Below, one piece after another: positions 1-7,608 of a stretch of DNA of 29,444 bases. The notes below the pieces were generated by a model, which ran no database searches, was not told where the DNA came from, and saw only the letters and a program-made list of their open reading frames with translations. The position numbers and the translations under genes are program-made. Every line of letters starts with the position of its first letter. The first letter of the stretch is position 1. This DNA is from JBBDYQ01 sp035553855 (lineage in GTDB: Bacteria > Actinomycetota > Thermoleophilia > Solirubrobacterales > Thermoleophilaceae), in assembly GCA_035553855.1 (NCBI GenBank), contig DATMJO010000149.1:1-29444 (forward strand), in the 5' to 3' direction.

Positions 1-57
1 GCTCAGCACCGCGGCGTCGGCGGTCGGCGACTGGACCGGGGCGCCGCGGTGCTGAGC
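1..57. repeat. Fold-back inverted repeat at the left window end
   Basis: Bases 1-16 (GCTCAGCACCGCGGCG) are the exact reverse complement of bases 42-57, with a 25-base spacer. The arm begins at the very first base of the window. Inside a conserved coding region this is most simply a snap-back chimera or assembly end effect and not a biological element. Confidence 0.85.
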
Positions 58-906
58 CTCGCTCCCGACGGCGGCAGCGGCGCGATCGCGGTGTCGATCG
101 ACGGCAACGGCCGCCGCGTGGCCTGCGACCCGTACACCGGCGCGGTGGAGGCGGTGCTCGAGTGCGCCCGCAACCTCGCGTGCGTCGGGGCCGAGCCGCT
201 GGGGCTCACGAACTGCCTGAACTTCGGCAACCCGGAGAAGCCGCACATCGCCTGGCAGCTCACCCGGGCGGTCGACGGGCTGGCCGACGCCTGCCGCGCG
301 CTCGGCGTGCCGGTCGTCGGCGGCAACGTCTCCCTCTACAACGAGGGCCCCGAGGGCCCGATCTACCCGACCCCCGTCGTGGGCATGGTCGGCGCGCTGC
401 CCGACCCGGAGCGCGTGCCGGGGAGCGCCTTCCGCGAGGAGGGCCATGTGATCGCCCTGATGGGCCCGTTCGCGCCCGCGCCCGAGGGCTCGGAGGCCGA
501 CAAGCTCCGCGGACGGATGGCCTCCTCGCTTCCCGAGGTCGATCTCGCGGCCCAGGCGGACGGGCTCGCCCATGTGCGCCGCGCGGTGCGCTCCGGCACG
601 CTCGCCTCGGCTCACGACGTCTCCGACGGGGGCCTCGCGTGCTGCGTCGCCGAGTCGTGCATCGCCGGCGGCATCGGCGCCCGGATCGAGGTGCCCGACG
701 AGGGCTTCCTGTTCGGCGAGGGCCCGGGCGGCGTGGTCGTCTCAGGCGCGGCCGAGGCGATCGAGGCGCTCGAGGGGCCGGTGCGGCGCCTCGGCACCGT
801 GGGCGGCGACTCGCTCTCGATCGAAGGTCCCGCTGCTAGCCTTGATCTGCCGATCGAGGCCGCCCGGTTCGTCTTCGAGCGCAGCCTCTCCGAGCGCTTC
901 TCATGA
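1..906 (+). CDS. purL: Phosphoribosylformylglycinamidine synthase, large subunit (3' end)
   Basis: ATP-dependent amidation of FGAR to FGAM, the fourth step of purine synthesis, in the cytoplasm. Only the C-terminal ~300 residues are present; the frame is open from base 1. Family motifs visible are DGNGRRVACDPYTGA, TNCLNFGNPEKP, GGNVSLYNEG and AHDVSDGGL, matching the second AIRS-like half of PurL (ATP-grasp-like N domain plus the AIRS C domain). The first 16 bases are an inverted copy of bases 42-57, so residues before about VGGRRLDRGAAVL are probably not genuine. The stop TGA overlaps the purF start in an ATGA tetranucleotide, indicating translational coupling. Identification is secure; the 5' boundary is missing. 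Confidence 0.93.
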   Translation, partial: AQHRGVGGRRLDRGAAVLSLAPDGGSGAIAVSIDGNGRRVACDPYTGAVEAVLECARNLACVGAEPLGLTNCLNFGNPEKPHIAWQLTRAVDGLADACRALGVPVVGGNVSLYNEGPEGPIYPTPVVGMVGALPDPERVPGSAFREEGHVIALMGPFAPAPEGSEADKLRGRMASSLPEVDLAAQADGLAHVRRAVRSGTLASAHDVSDGGLACCVAESCIAGGIGARIEVPDEGFLFGEGPGGVVVSGAAEAIEALEGPVRRLGTVGGDSLSIEGPAASLDLPIEAARFVFERSLSERFS

Positions 907-2336
907 ATCCCGATCCGATCCCCGATCGCGACGGGCCACGCGACGAATGCGGGGTTTTCGGCGTCTACGCGCCGGGCCACGACGTCGCCCGCCTCGCCTA
1001 CTTCGCGCTGTTCGCGCTCCAGCACCGCGGGCAGGAGTCCGCGGGCATCGCCACCTGCGAGGACGGGCGGATCATCACCTTCCGCGACAACGGCCTCGTC
1101 TCCCAGGTCTTCGACGAGAACAAGCTGGGCGGCCTGCCGGGTACGCACGCGATCGGCCACGTGCGCTACTCCACGACCGGGTCGTCCGACTGGCGCAACT
1201 CGCAGCCGATCTACCGCTCGGACGGCCGGCCGGTCGCGCTCGCGCACAACGGCAACCTGATCAACGCGGTCGAGCTGTACGCGGAGATGCGCGACCGCGG
1301 TGTCACGTTCTCCTCGACCTCCGACTCCGAGATCATCGCGGCGATGATCTCGAACCACGAGGCCGACCGCGTCGAGGACGCGATCGCCGAGATCGTCCCG
1401 CGGCTCGGGGGCGCCTTCTCGACCGTCGTGATGACCGGCGACAGCGTCGTGGCGTTCCGCGACCCGGCGGGGCTGCGCCCGCTGTCGCTCGGGCGCATCG
1501 GCGACCGCTACTGCGTCGCCTCTGAGAGCTGCGCGTTCGACATCGTGGGCGGCGAGCTGCTGCGGGAGGTCGAGCCCGGCGAGCTCGTGTCGCTCACCGA
1601 GCGCGGGATCGAGGCGCGGATCGTCGCGAAGGGCGAGCGGCGCGCGTTCTGCGTGTTCGAGCACATCTACTTCGCCCGGCCGGACTCGATGCTCGAGGGC
1701 AACCGCACGCAGGTCTCACGCCGCAAGATGGGAGAGATCCTCTGGCGCGAGCACCCGGTCGATGCCGACGTCGTGATCTCGGTGCCGGATTCCGGCAACC
1801 CCGCGGCGGAGGGGCTCTCGAAGGCCTCGGGGATCTGGCGCGGGGACGGCCTCATCAAGAACCGCTACGTCGCCCGCACGTTCATCCAGCCCGGTCAGGA
1901 ACTGCGCAAGCACGGCCTGCGGATGAAGTTCAACCCGCTGCCGGAGGTCGTCCGCGGCAAGCGGCTGGTCGTCGTCGACGACTCGATCGTGCGCGGCAAC
2001 ACCACGCGCCAGATCGTCGGGATGCTCCGCGACGCCGGGGCGCTCGAGGTGCACCTGCGGATCTCCGCTCCGCCGATCCGCCATCCCTGCCACTACGGGA
2101 TCGACATGTCCACCTCCGAGGAGATGATCGCCCACGGCCGCACGGAGCAGGAGGTGGGGGACGAGCTCGGCTGCGACTCGCTCGCCTACCTGTCGCTCGA
2201 GGGCGTCTACGAGGCGATCCGCTCCACGCGCGAGACACACTGCGACGCCTGCTTCTCGGGCGAGTATCCCCTGCCGCTGCCGACCGACTCCCAGGGCAAG
2301 TTCGCCCTCGAGGAGCTCGCGGTCATCCAGCCGTAA
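903..2336 (+). CDS. purF: Amidophosphoribosyltransferase
   Basis: Transfers glutamine amide nitrogen to PRPP, the committed step of purine synthesis. The 477 residues have the expected family length. A 15-residue propeptide precedes Cys16 (DECGVFG), which would become the N-terminal nucleophile of the Ntn glutaminase domain (about 16-240). The phosphoribosyltransferase domain carries the PRPP loop VVVDDSIVRGNT at about 356-367. Cysteines in RRAFCVF, HPCHYG and THCDACFSG sit where the B. subtilis-type enzyme binds its 4Fe-4S cluster, so this is the Fe-S, propeptide-processed class. ATG start overlaps the purL stop by 4 bases. It ends 56 bases before recQ. Confidence 0.98.
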   Translation: MNPDPIPDRDGPRDECGVFGVYAPGHDVARLAYFALFALQHRGQESAGIATCEDGRIITFRDNGLVSQVFDENKLGGLPGTHAIGHVRYSTTGSSDWRNSQPIYRSDGRPVALAHNGNLINAVELYAEMRDRGVTFSSTSDSEIIAAMISNHEADRVEDAIAEIVPRLGGAFSTVVMTGDSVVAFRDPAGLRPLSLGRIGDRYCVASESCAFDIVGGELLREVEPGELVSLTERGIEARIVAKGERRAFCVFEHIYFARPDSMLEGNRTQVSRRKMGEILWREHPVDADVVISVPDSGNPAAEGLSKASGIWRGDGLIKNRYVARTFIQPGQELRKHGLRMKFNPLPEVVRGKRLVVVDDSIVRGNTTRQIVGMLRDAGALEVHLRISAPPIRHPCHYGIDMSTSEEMIAHGRTEQEVGDELGCDSLAYLSLEGVYEAIRSTRETHCDACFSGEYPLPLPTDSQGKFALEELAVIQP

Positions 2337-2376
2337 CGATCCCGTCGCGCTCCCTCTCCCCCTCCGCATCGGCCGC

Positions 2377-2382
2377 TAGGGT
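2377..2382 (+). promoter_or_regulatory. Possible -10 box for a leaderless recQ transcript
   Basis: TAGGGT lies 10 bases before the ATG at 2393, a spacing that would place the transcription start at or next to the start codon. The same hexamer occurs before the lipoprotein gene at the right end (about 29142-29147). The same bases (AGGG) could instead act as a ribosome binding site, so the reading is ambiguous; no convincing -35 box is seen. Confidence 0.3.
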
Positions 2383-2392
2383 GGGCCGCCCG

Positions 2393-4186
2393 ATGGACCT
2401 CGACGCGGCACTCCAAGAGCTGTTCGGCTTCACCTCCTTCCGCCGCGGCCAGCGGGAGGCTTGCGAGGCCGCCGTGGCCGGACGGGACACGCTCGTCGTG
2501 ATGCCCACAGGCTCGGGCAAGTCGCTCTGCTATCAGCTTCCCGCACTCGTCCGCGACGACCTCACGGTCGTCGTCTCGCCGCTCGTCGCGCTCATGCAGG
2601 ACCAGGTCGAGGCGCTCGCCGCCCGCGGCTTCGGCGAGCGGGTGGCGCTCGTCAACGCCCAGCAGGACGCCGCGGCGAACGCGGCTGTGCTGGCGCGGGC
2701 GGCGGCAGGGTCGCTGCGGCTCTTGTACGTGGCGCCGGAGCGCTTCGCCTCTCCCGGCTTTCTCCAGCACATGCGCGACATCCCCATCGGGCTGTTCGTG
2801 GTCGACGAGGCGCACTGCGTCTCTCAATGGGGGCACGACTTCCGCCCCGACTACTTCCGCCTCGCGGACGCGGCGCGGCATCTCGGCGCCGGCTCGCTCG
2901 TGGCCTCCACGGCCACCGCCACGCCGCAGGTGGCCGCCGACATCGTGCGCCGGCTGTCGCTACGCGACGCCGTGCAGGTGGTCACGGGCTTCGACCGGCC
3001 GAACATCACATTCACCGTCGCCCGGCCCGCTCCGCACGAGAAGCGCGGCATGGTGATCGAGGCGCTCGAGGAGCCCGACGCGCTGCCGGCGATCGTCTAC
3101 GCGGGCACGCGGGCCGGCTCGGAGGATCTCGCCGTGCAGCTCACCGAGGCGCTGGGCGAGGAGGCGGCGGCCTACCACGCCGGCCTCGAGCGCGGCCTCC
3201 GCGCCGACGTCCAGCGGCGCTTCCTTGCCGACGAGGTGCGAGTTGTGGTGGCCACCAACGCCTTCGGCATGGGAGTGGACAAGCCGAACGTGCGCACCGT
3301 GGTGCACGCGAGCGTCCCCTCCTCGATCGAGGCCTACTACCAGGAGGCCGGGCGCGGAGGCCGTGACGGCGCGCCGGCGCGGGCCCTGCTGCTCGCCGAG
3401 AACCGGGACAAGGCGCTGCATGTCCACTTCATCAAGCGCGACGAGCTTGCCGAGGACCTGCCCGGAAGGCTCGCCGCCGCGCTGGCGCGCGCCGCCGGCG
3501 CCGCCGGAGGCGAGTCGCAGCTCGCGCTCGGCGGGGAGGCGCCCGCTCCCACCTACTCCGTCGAGGGCCGCGAGCTGGCGCGCTCGCTCGGCGTCTCCGG
3601 CGACTCGCTGCGCGCGCTGGTGGGCCACCTCGCTCGAGCGGGAGTCGTCCTGCCGTCGCCCGCACCGCCGGACCGGGTCGCCGGGCGCCTCCTGGGGCGC
3701 TTCGACCACCGGGCCGAGGCGGCCTGCCGCTCCTCGATCGGGGACGCCGGGCGGATCCGCTGGCGCCAGTACCGCGAAGTCTGGGAGTACGTGGAGGGCG
3801 GCGCCTGCAGGCGCGAGCGCATGCTGCGCCACTTCGGTGACCCGTCGCCCGGGCGTCCCGAGGTTCCGTGCTGCGACGTGTGCGATCCGTCGCTCTCCCG
3901 GCAGGCGCCCGCGCCCGTCGCGGTCGACTTCGAGGGGCTCGACGACGCGATCATCTCCGTGGCTTCGAGCGCGCGCCCGGCGGTGGGGCGGACCACCTGC
4001 GCCGAGATCCTGCACGGCGCCCGCACGAAGAAGATCGCCCGCAACTCCTACGACGGTCTGCCCGCGTACGGAGTGTCCTCCCGCCTTCGGCGCGCCGAGA
4101 TCCTGGAGCGCATCGACGCGCTGATCGACGAGGGCCGGCTCGCGACGAGCAAGGGCAGCTACCCGGTCCTGCGCGTCCCGGCGTGA
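2393..4186 (+). CDS. recQ: ATP-dependent DNA helicase RecQ
   Basis: 3'-5' superfamily 2 helicase for recombination and fork repair. Seen in order: Walker A MPTGSGKS (about 37-44), DEAH box followed by CVSQWGHDFRPDY (about 138), STATATP, and the motif VI region YYQEAGRGGRDG. A zinc-binding segment follows, with CRRERMLRHFG and then CCDVCD. The C-terminus (RTTCAEILHGARTKKIARNS onward) looks like an RQC winged helix; there is no HRDC domain. I chose ATG 2393 (597 aa) over the in-frame GTG at 2381 because the family starts close to this Met and an AGGG sits upstream. The gene lies inside the purine operon and its stop overlaps purN in GTGA. Confidence 0.95.
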   Translation: MDLDAALQELFGFTSFRRGQREACEAAVAGRDTLVVMPTGSGKSLCYQLPALVRDDLTVVVSPLVALMQDQVEALAARGFGERVALVNAQQDAAANAAVLARAAAGSLRLLYVAPERFASPGFLQHMRDIPIGLFVVDEAHCVSQWGHDFRPDYFRLADAARHLGAGSLVASTATATPQVAADIVRRLSLRDAVQVVTGFDRPNITFTVARPAPHEKRGMVIEALEEPDALPAIVYAGTRAGSEDLAVQLTEALGEEAAAYHAGLERGLRADVQRRFLADEVRVVVATNAFGMGVDKPNVRTVVHASVPSSIEAYYQEAGRGGRDGAPARALLLAENRDKALHVHFIKRDELAEDLPGRLAAALARAAGAAGGESQLALGGEAPAPTYSVEGRELARSLGVSGDSLRALVGHLARAGVVLPSPAPPDRVAGRLLGRFDHRAEAACRSSIGDAGRIRWRQYREVWEYVEGGACRRERMLRHFGDPSPGRPEVPCCDVCDPSLSRQAPAPVAVDFEGLDDAIISVASSARPAVGRTTCAEILHGARTKKIARNSYDGLPAYGVSSRLRRAEILERIDALIDEGRLATSKGSYPVLRVPA

Positions 4187-4806
4187 GCTTCCGGGTCGTC
4201 GTCCTCGTCTCCGGGTCGGGCACGAATCTCCAGGCGATCCTCGACACCCTCCACGGGCAGGGCGGCATCGAGGTCACGGGCGTCGCGTCGAGCCGCGAGG
4301 GCGTCGCCGCGCTGGAGCGGGCGGAGCGTGCGGGCGTCGCGTCTGCGGTCTTCGCCGCCGCGGACCACGGGAGCCGCGAGGCGCGCGACGGCGCGCTCGC
4401 CCGCTGGATCGAGGAGCGAGGCGCCGACCTCGTCGTGCTCGCGGGCTTCATGGAGCTCTTGGGCCCCGCGTTCGTCCGCCGCTTCGAGCGGCGGATCGTG
4501 AACGTGCACCCGTCCCTGTTGCCCGCCTTCCCCGGCATCCGAGCGATCGAGCAGGCCGTCGAGCACGGTGTCCGGGTGACAGGCGTGACCGTCCACTACG
4601 TGGACGAGGGCGTCGACACCGGGCCGGTCATCCTGCAGGAGCCGCTCGCCCTTCCGTATCCTGCCGACATCGCCCTGGTCGAGTCCCGCATCCACGAGAT
4701 CGAGCACAGGCTGCTCCCGCAGGCCATCCGGCTGATCGCGGCTGGAGCGGTTCGCCCGGATCCCGCGAGCGACAGGCGAGTGATTGTCGACGGCTCCGTC
4801 TCCTAG
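4183..4806 (+). CDS. purN: Phosphoribosylglycinamide formyltransferase
   Basis: Transfers a formyl group from 10-formyl-THF to GAR (third step of purine synthesis). The 207 residues match the family length. The N-terminal VLVSGSGTNLQAIL loop binds phosphate. Catalytic Asn107 and His109 lie in NVHPSLLPAFPG and catalytic Asp145 in VDEGVDTGPVILQ. The GTG start overlaps the recQ TGA, and no other start fits the conserved N-terminus. The 3' end overlaps the proposed purH start by 23 bases. Every catalytic position is intact. Confidence 0.96.
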   Translation: MSFRVVVLVSGSGTNLQAILDTLHGQGGIEVTGVASSREGVAALERAERAGVASAVFAAADHGSREARDGALARWIEERGADLVVLAGFMELLGPAFVRRFERRIVNVHPSLLPAFPGIRAIEQAVEHGVRVTGVTVHYVDEGVDTGPVILQEPLALPYPADIALVESRIHEIEHRLLPQAIRLIAAGAVRPDPASDRRVIVDGSVS

Positions 4807-6379
4807 GGACGGGGCGATCCGCTCGGACCCCGCCGAGGTGCGGGTCCGGCGCGCGCTCCTGACGGTGTCCGACAAGCGCGGCCTCGTCGACTTCGCCCGC
4901 GGGCTCTCGGGCCTCGGCGTGGAGATCGTCTCGACCGGGGGCACGGCGCGGGAACTCGAGAAGGCCGGCATAGAGACCCGCCCGATCGAGGATTACACGG
5001 GCTTCCCCGAGATTCTCGACGGGCGCGTGAAGACGCTCAATCCCCGCATCTACGCGGGGGTGCTGGCGGTGCGATCGAACGCCGAGCACGTGCGCACGCT
5101 GGAGGAGCACGAGGTCGAGCCGATCGACCTCGTCTGCGTGAACCTCTACCCGTTCGAGCGCGTCGCCTCGACCCGTGGCGTCACGGACGCCGAGGTGCTC
5201 GAGAACATCGACATCGGAGGGCCCACGCTCATCCGCGCGGCGGCGAAAAACCACGCCTTCACGGCGGCGGTGGTCCGGCCCGAGTCCTACGACGCGGTGC
5301 TCGGCGAGCTCGGCGAGTCGGACTGCCGGCTGTCGGCGCAGACGCGCGAGGCGCTCGCGCTCGAGGCGTTCTCCTACACCGCCCGCTACGACTCCGAGAT
5401 CGCCCGCTGGTTCGCGGAGCGCGACGAGGACTTCCCGGCACTGTACGTGCGCGCGTACGAGAAGGTGCTCGACCTCTCCTACGGCGAGAACCCGCACCAG
5501 CGCGCCGCTTACTACGCGCAGGCCAGCGCGCGCTCGGACCTGCTCTCGATGGTCTCCAAGCTCCATGGCAAGGAGCTGTCGTTCAACAACCTGCTCGACC
5601 TCGACGCCGCGCGGCGGCTGATCGACGAGTTCGAGATCCCGGCGGCGGTGATCGTCAAGCACAACAATCCGTGCGGCGTGGCTGTGGGGACGAGCCCGGT
5701 GGAGGCGTTCGAGCGCGCGCTCGCCAGCGACCCGGTGAGCGCGTTCGGCGGGGTGATGGCGTTCAACCGGAAGGTGGACCGCGAACTGGCGGAGCGCCTC
5801 AACGCGATGTTCGTCGAGCTCGTGTTCGCGCCTGGCTACGACGAGGACGCGCTCGACGTCCTGATGCAGAAGGAGGCAGTGCGCATCCTCGACAACCAGG
5901 AGCGCCGCGACTGGCCGATCGGCGAGCAGGACTTCAAGCGGGTGCGCGGCGGCCTTTTGATCCAGGATCGCGACGAGGAGTTCGAGCTGCGCGAGGACAT
6001 GAACGTGGTCACCGGGCGCCGCCCCTCCGAGAAGGAGTGGGAGGAGCTGCGCTTCGCGTGGAAGGTCGCCAAGCACGTGCGCTCGAACGCGATCGTGCTC
6101 TCGAGGGGTCTCGGCACCGTGGGGATCGGCGCGGGGCAGATGAGCCGCGTCGACTCCGTGCGCATCGCGATCGAGAAGGCGCAGGGCCCGCTCGCGGGCG
6201 CCTGCATGGCCTCCGACGCCTTCTTCCCCTTCGCCGACGGCCCGCAGGCGGCGATCGACGCGGGCGTCACGGCGATCATCCAGCCGGGCGGGTCGAAGCG
6301 CGACCACGAGGTGGTGGACGCCTGCGATGCCGCGGGCGTGGCGATGGTCTTCACGCAGCGCCGCCACTTCCGCCACTAG
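4784..6379 (+). CDS. purH: Bifunctional AICAR transformylase / IMP cyclohydrolase
   Basis: Catalyses the last two steps to IMP. An MGS-like cyclohydrolase domain occupies roughly the first 150 residues (GGTARELEKAGIE, YTGFPEILDGRVKTLNP). The transformylase domain follows with KLHGKELSFNNLLD, Lys292-His293 in VKHNNPCGVAV, SDAFFPFADG and IQPGGSKRDHEVV. The start is uncertain. TTG 4784 (531 aa) has AGGCGAG just upstream and couples to purN; GTG 4838 (513 aa) gives the more usual short N-terminus RVRRALLTVSDKRGL but has no ribosome binding site. The gene ends the purine run; REP-like hairpins follow. Confidence 0.96.
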   Translation: MSTAPSPRDGAIRSDPAEVRVRRALLTVSDKRGLVDFARGLSGLGVEIVSTGGTARELEKAGIETRPIEDYTGFPEILDGRVKTLNPRIYAGVLAVRSNAEHVRTLEEHEVEPIDLVCVNLYPFERVASTRGVTDAEVLENIDIGGPTLIRAAAKNHAFTAAVVRPESYDAVLGELGESDCRLSAQTREALALEAFSYTARYDSEIARWFAERDEDFPALYVRAYEKVLDLSYGENPHQRAAYYAQASARSDLLSMVSKLHGKELSFNNLLDLDAARRLIDEFEIPAAVIVKHNNPCGVAVGTSPVEAFERALASDPVSAFGGVMAFNRKVDRELAERLNAMFVELVFAPGYDEDALDVLMQKEAVRILDNQERRDWPIGEQDFKRVRGGLLIQDRDEEFELREDMNVVTGRRPSEKEWEELRFAWKVAKHVRSNAIVLSRGLGTVGIGAGQMSRVDSVRIAIEKAQGPLAGACMASDAFFPFADGPQAAIDAGVTAIIQPGGSKRDHEVVDACDAAGVAMVFTQRRHFRH

Positions 6380-6383
6380 CGGG

Positions 6384-6452
6384 AAAAGGCCAGGGACCTT
6401 CCGCCCACCCCCGGGAAGAAGGTGCCGGGGACCTTTGTTTCACCCCGGCGCC
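6384..6452. repeat. REP-like imperfect palindromes after purH
   Basis: Two related elements are visible: AAAAGGCCAGGGACCTT at about 6384-6400 and AAGGTGCCGGGGACCTTTG starting at about 6419, followed by TTTCA. The second also folds with downstream bases: GGTGCCGGGG (6421-6430) pairs with CCCCGGCGCC (6443-6452) with one G-U pair. Both share a GTGCCnGGnAC-type core with the perfect palindromes that bracket the transposase gene at 8511 and 9287. The hairpin may also terminate purH transcription, although no U-run follows. Confidence 0.5.
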
Positions 6453-6476
6453 CGCGCTGCCAGAATGCGCGGGCGC
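6448..6476 (+). promoter_or_regulatory. 10-bp hairpin overlapping the tRNA-Lys 5' end
   Basis: GCGCCCGCGC (6448-6457) is the exact reverse complement of GCGCGGGCGC (6467-6476), loop 9 bases. The right arm covers the first bases of the tRNA-Lys acceptor strand, so leader pairing would compete with acceptor stem formation until the leader is removed. The structure is seen in the sequence; any regulatory role is inference. Confidence 0.4.
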
Positions 6477-6545
6477 CTCTAGCTCAACTGGTAGAGCGCC
6501 GGTCTTTTAAACCGGTGTGTCCGGGTTCGATCCCCGGGGGGCGCA
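6473..6545 (+). tRNA. tRNA-Lys (anticodon TTT)
   Basis: A complete cloverleaf can be drawn. Acceptor strand 6473-6479 pairs with 6538-6544 (one U-G pair), discriminator A6545. The anticodon stem CCGGT/ACCGG encloses the loop CTTTTAA, giving TTT. The T arm is CCGGG-TTCGATC-CCCGG. CCA is not encoded. The 3' end directly abuts the stop codon of the converging DUF892 gene, leaving no spacer. Confidence 0.96.
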
Positions 6546-7292
6546 CTACCCGCGCTTGCGGCTCGCGGCCGTCTTGCGCGACTTCGCGGCCGTGCGGGTT
6601 CCGCCGGCCTTCGCCGACGTCCTCTTGGGCTTCGCAGGCGCTCTCTTCGCCTTCGAGGTCGTCCGGGTCGCCGCCTTGGACCGCGAGGCGGGCTTCCGGC
6701 GGGCGCTGCCGTTGCGCCGGCGCTCGGATGCCGGGATCTCGTCGGTCACGACGGCCTTCGTGAGCTGCGGGATCAGCCGCTCGAGGAACTTCGACATGCG
6801 CTCCTCCTCGCGGATGATCGCGCGGGCGAGCTTGGCGGTCTCCTTGTCGCCGACGGACTCGGCCAGTGTCTCGATCGAGCGGTAGGTGGCGATCTCCTCC
6901 GCCTCGTTGAAGAACTCGGTCTTTGCGTTCTTCAGCATCTTCTCCGCTTCGCCGGTCCCGCGGATCATGTGCAGCGGGCCCTGCGCCGCCGCCACTGCCT
7001 TGTTCGCCGCCGACATCACCACGCCCGCTGCGCCTGCCACAGCGTCGGGCCCGGGGGCCGGGGCGACCTCGGCCTTGCCCCCCAGCTTCTTGATGCGCCT
7101 CTCGACCTCGCGCGCGTGGCGCTTGGTCTCGCGGAGATGCTCCTGAAGGCGTTTCTTGTAGGGCGGGCGCGTAGTCATCGCGATATGCGCCTGGAGCGCG
7201 GTTTCGAGCTCGCGCTCCTTGCCGTAAGCCTCATTGAGGTACTGGATCAGCTTCGCGTCGCGCGCGGTCATGCCGTTGGTGTCCTGGGCCAT
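6546..7292 (-). CDS. Ferritin-like DUF892 (YciF-type) protein with histone-like basic tail
   Basis: A 248-residue protein. Residues about 10-165 form a helical DUF892/YciF-like domain (KLIQYLNEAYGKERELETAL, HLRETKRHAREVERRI, NEAEEIATYRSIETLAESVG, AREEE-type helices), a ferritin-superfamily fold linked in other bacteria to stress responses. From about 182 the chain becomes a Lys/Arg/Ala/Ser-rich tail (SRSKAATRTTSKAKRAPAKP) like those of histone H1 or actinobacterial HU, which suggests nucleic acid binding. Domain calls come from motif recognition; DNA binding is inference. It converges on tRNA-Lys with zero spacing. Upstream lies the tRNA-Glu promoter region on the other strand. Confidence 0.85.
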   Translation of the reverse strand: MAQDTNGMTARDAKLIQYLNEAYGKERELETALQAHIAMTTRPPYKKRLQEHLRETKRHAREVERRIKKLGGKAEVAPAPGPDAVAGAAGVVMSAANKAVAAAQGPLHMIRGTGEAEKMLKNAKTEFFNEAEEIATYRSIETLAESVGDKETAKLARAIIREEERMSKFLERLIPQLTKAVVTDEIPASERRRNGSARRKPASRSKAATRTTSKAKRAPAKPKRTSAKAGGTRTAAKSRKTAASRKRG

Positions 7293-7352
7293 TGTCGTAC
7301 TCGCTTTCGCCGTGAAATCGGAACTCGGTGGTCGTACCCGGTCGGCGGCGCC

Positions 7353-7380
7353 TCAACCGTCAGCCCGGCGCGCCTACACT
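7353..7380 (+). promoter_or_regulatory. Candidate promoter of tRNA-Glu
   Basis: TCAACC (7353-7358), a 16-base spacer and TACACT (7375-7380) resemble a housekeeping -35/-10 pair, with the -10 ending 12 bases before the tRNA. The -35 match is partial. Confidence 0.4.
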
Positions 7381-7392
7381 CACCGGGACCCC

Positions 7393-7465
7393 GGGGGCGT
7401 GGTCTAGTGGTTAGGACGCCGGCCTTTCAAGCCGGAGATCGGGGGTTCGAGTCCCCTCGCCCCTA
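7393..7465 (+). tRNA. tRNA-Glu (anticodon TTC)
   Basis: Acceptor 7393-7399 pairs with 7458-7464 (first pair G-U), discriminator A7465. The anticodon stem CCGGC/GCCGG encloses CTTTCAA, giving TTC. The T arm GGGGG-TTCGAGT-CCCCT closes with one G-U pair. CCA is not encoded. Confidence 0.96.
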
Positions 7466-7608
7466 CTCTCAGCCTCAAACCTCGGCTACACGCAATCGGA
7501 CGATGTCCGAGCTCGATCGTTTCCGGCCCGGGTCTCCCGGGCAGCAATATAGATGTCACCAATAGCGGCTCCCGAACGGGGCCGCTCCCGACACTGGAGT
7601 AGGAAACC
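7466..7608 (+). other. Intergenic region between tRNA-Glu and the protease gene
   Basis: Holds a short hairpin CCCGGG-TCT-CCCGGG (about 7528-7542), an AT-rich TATAGAT (7550-7556) that stands out as a possible -10 box, and an imperfect stem AGCGG...CCGCT (about 7564-7586) just before the ribosome binding site GGAGTAGGA of the protease gene. No gene is seen here. Confidence 0.4.

Noticed and set aside
4628..6376. 582-codon open frame antisense to purH
   Set aside because: A shadow of the GC-rich third positions of purH; His/Arg/Asp-rich with no domain pattern.
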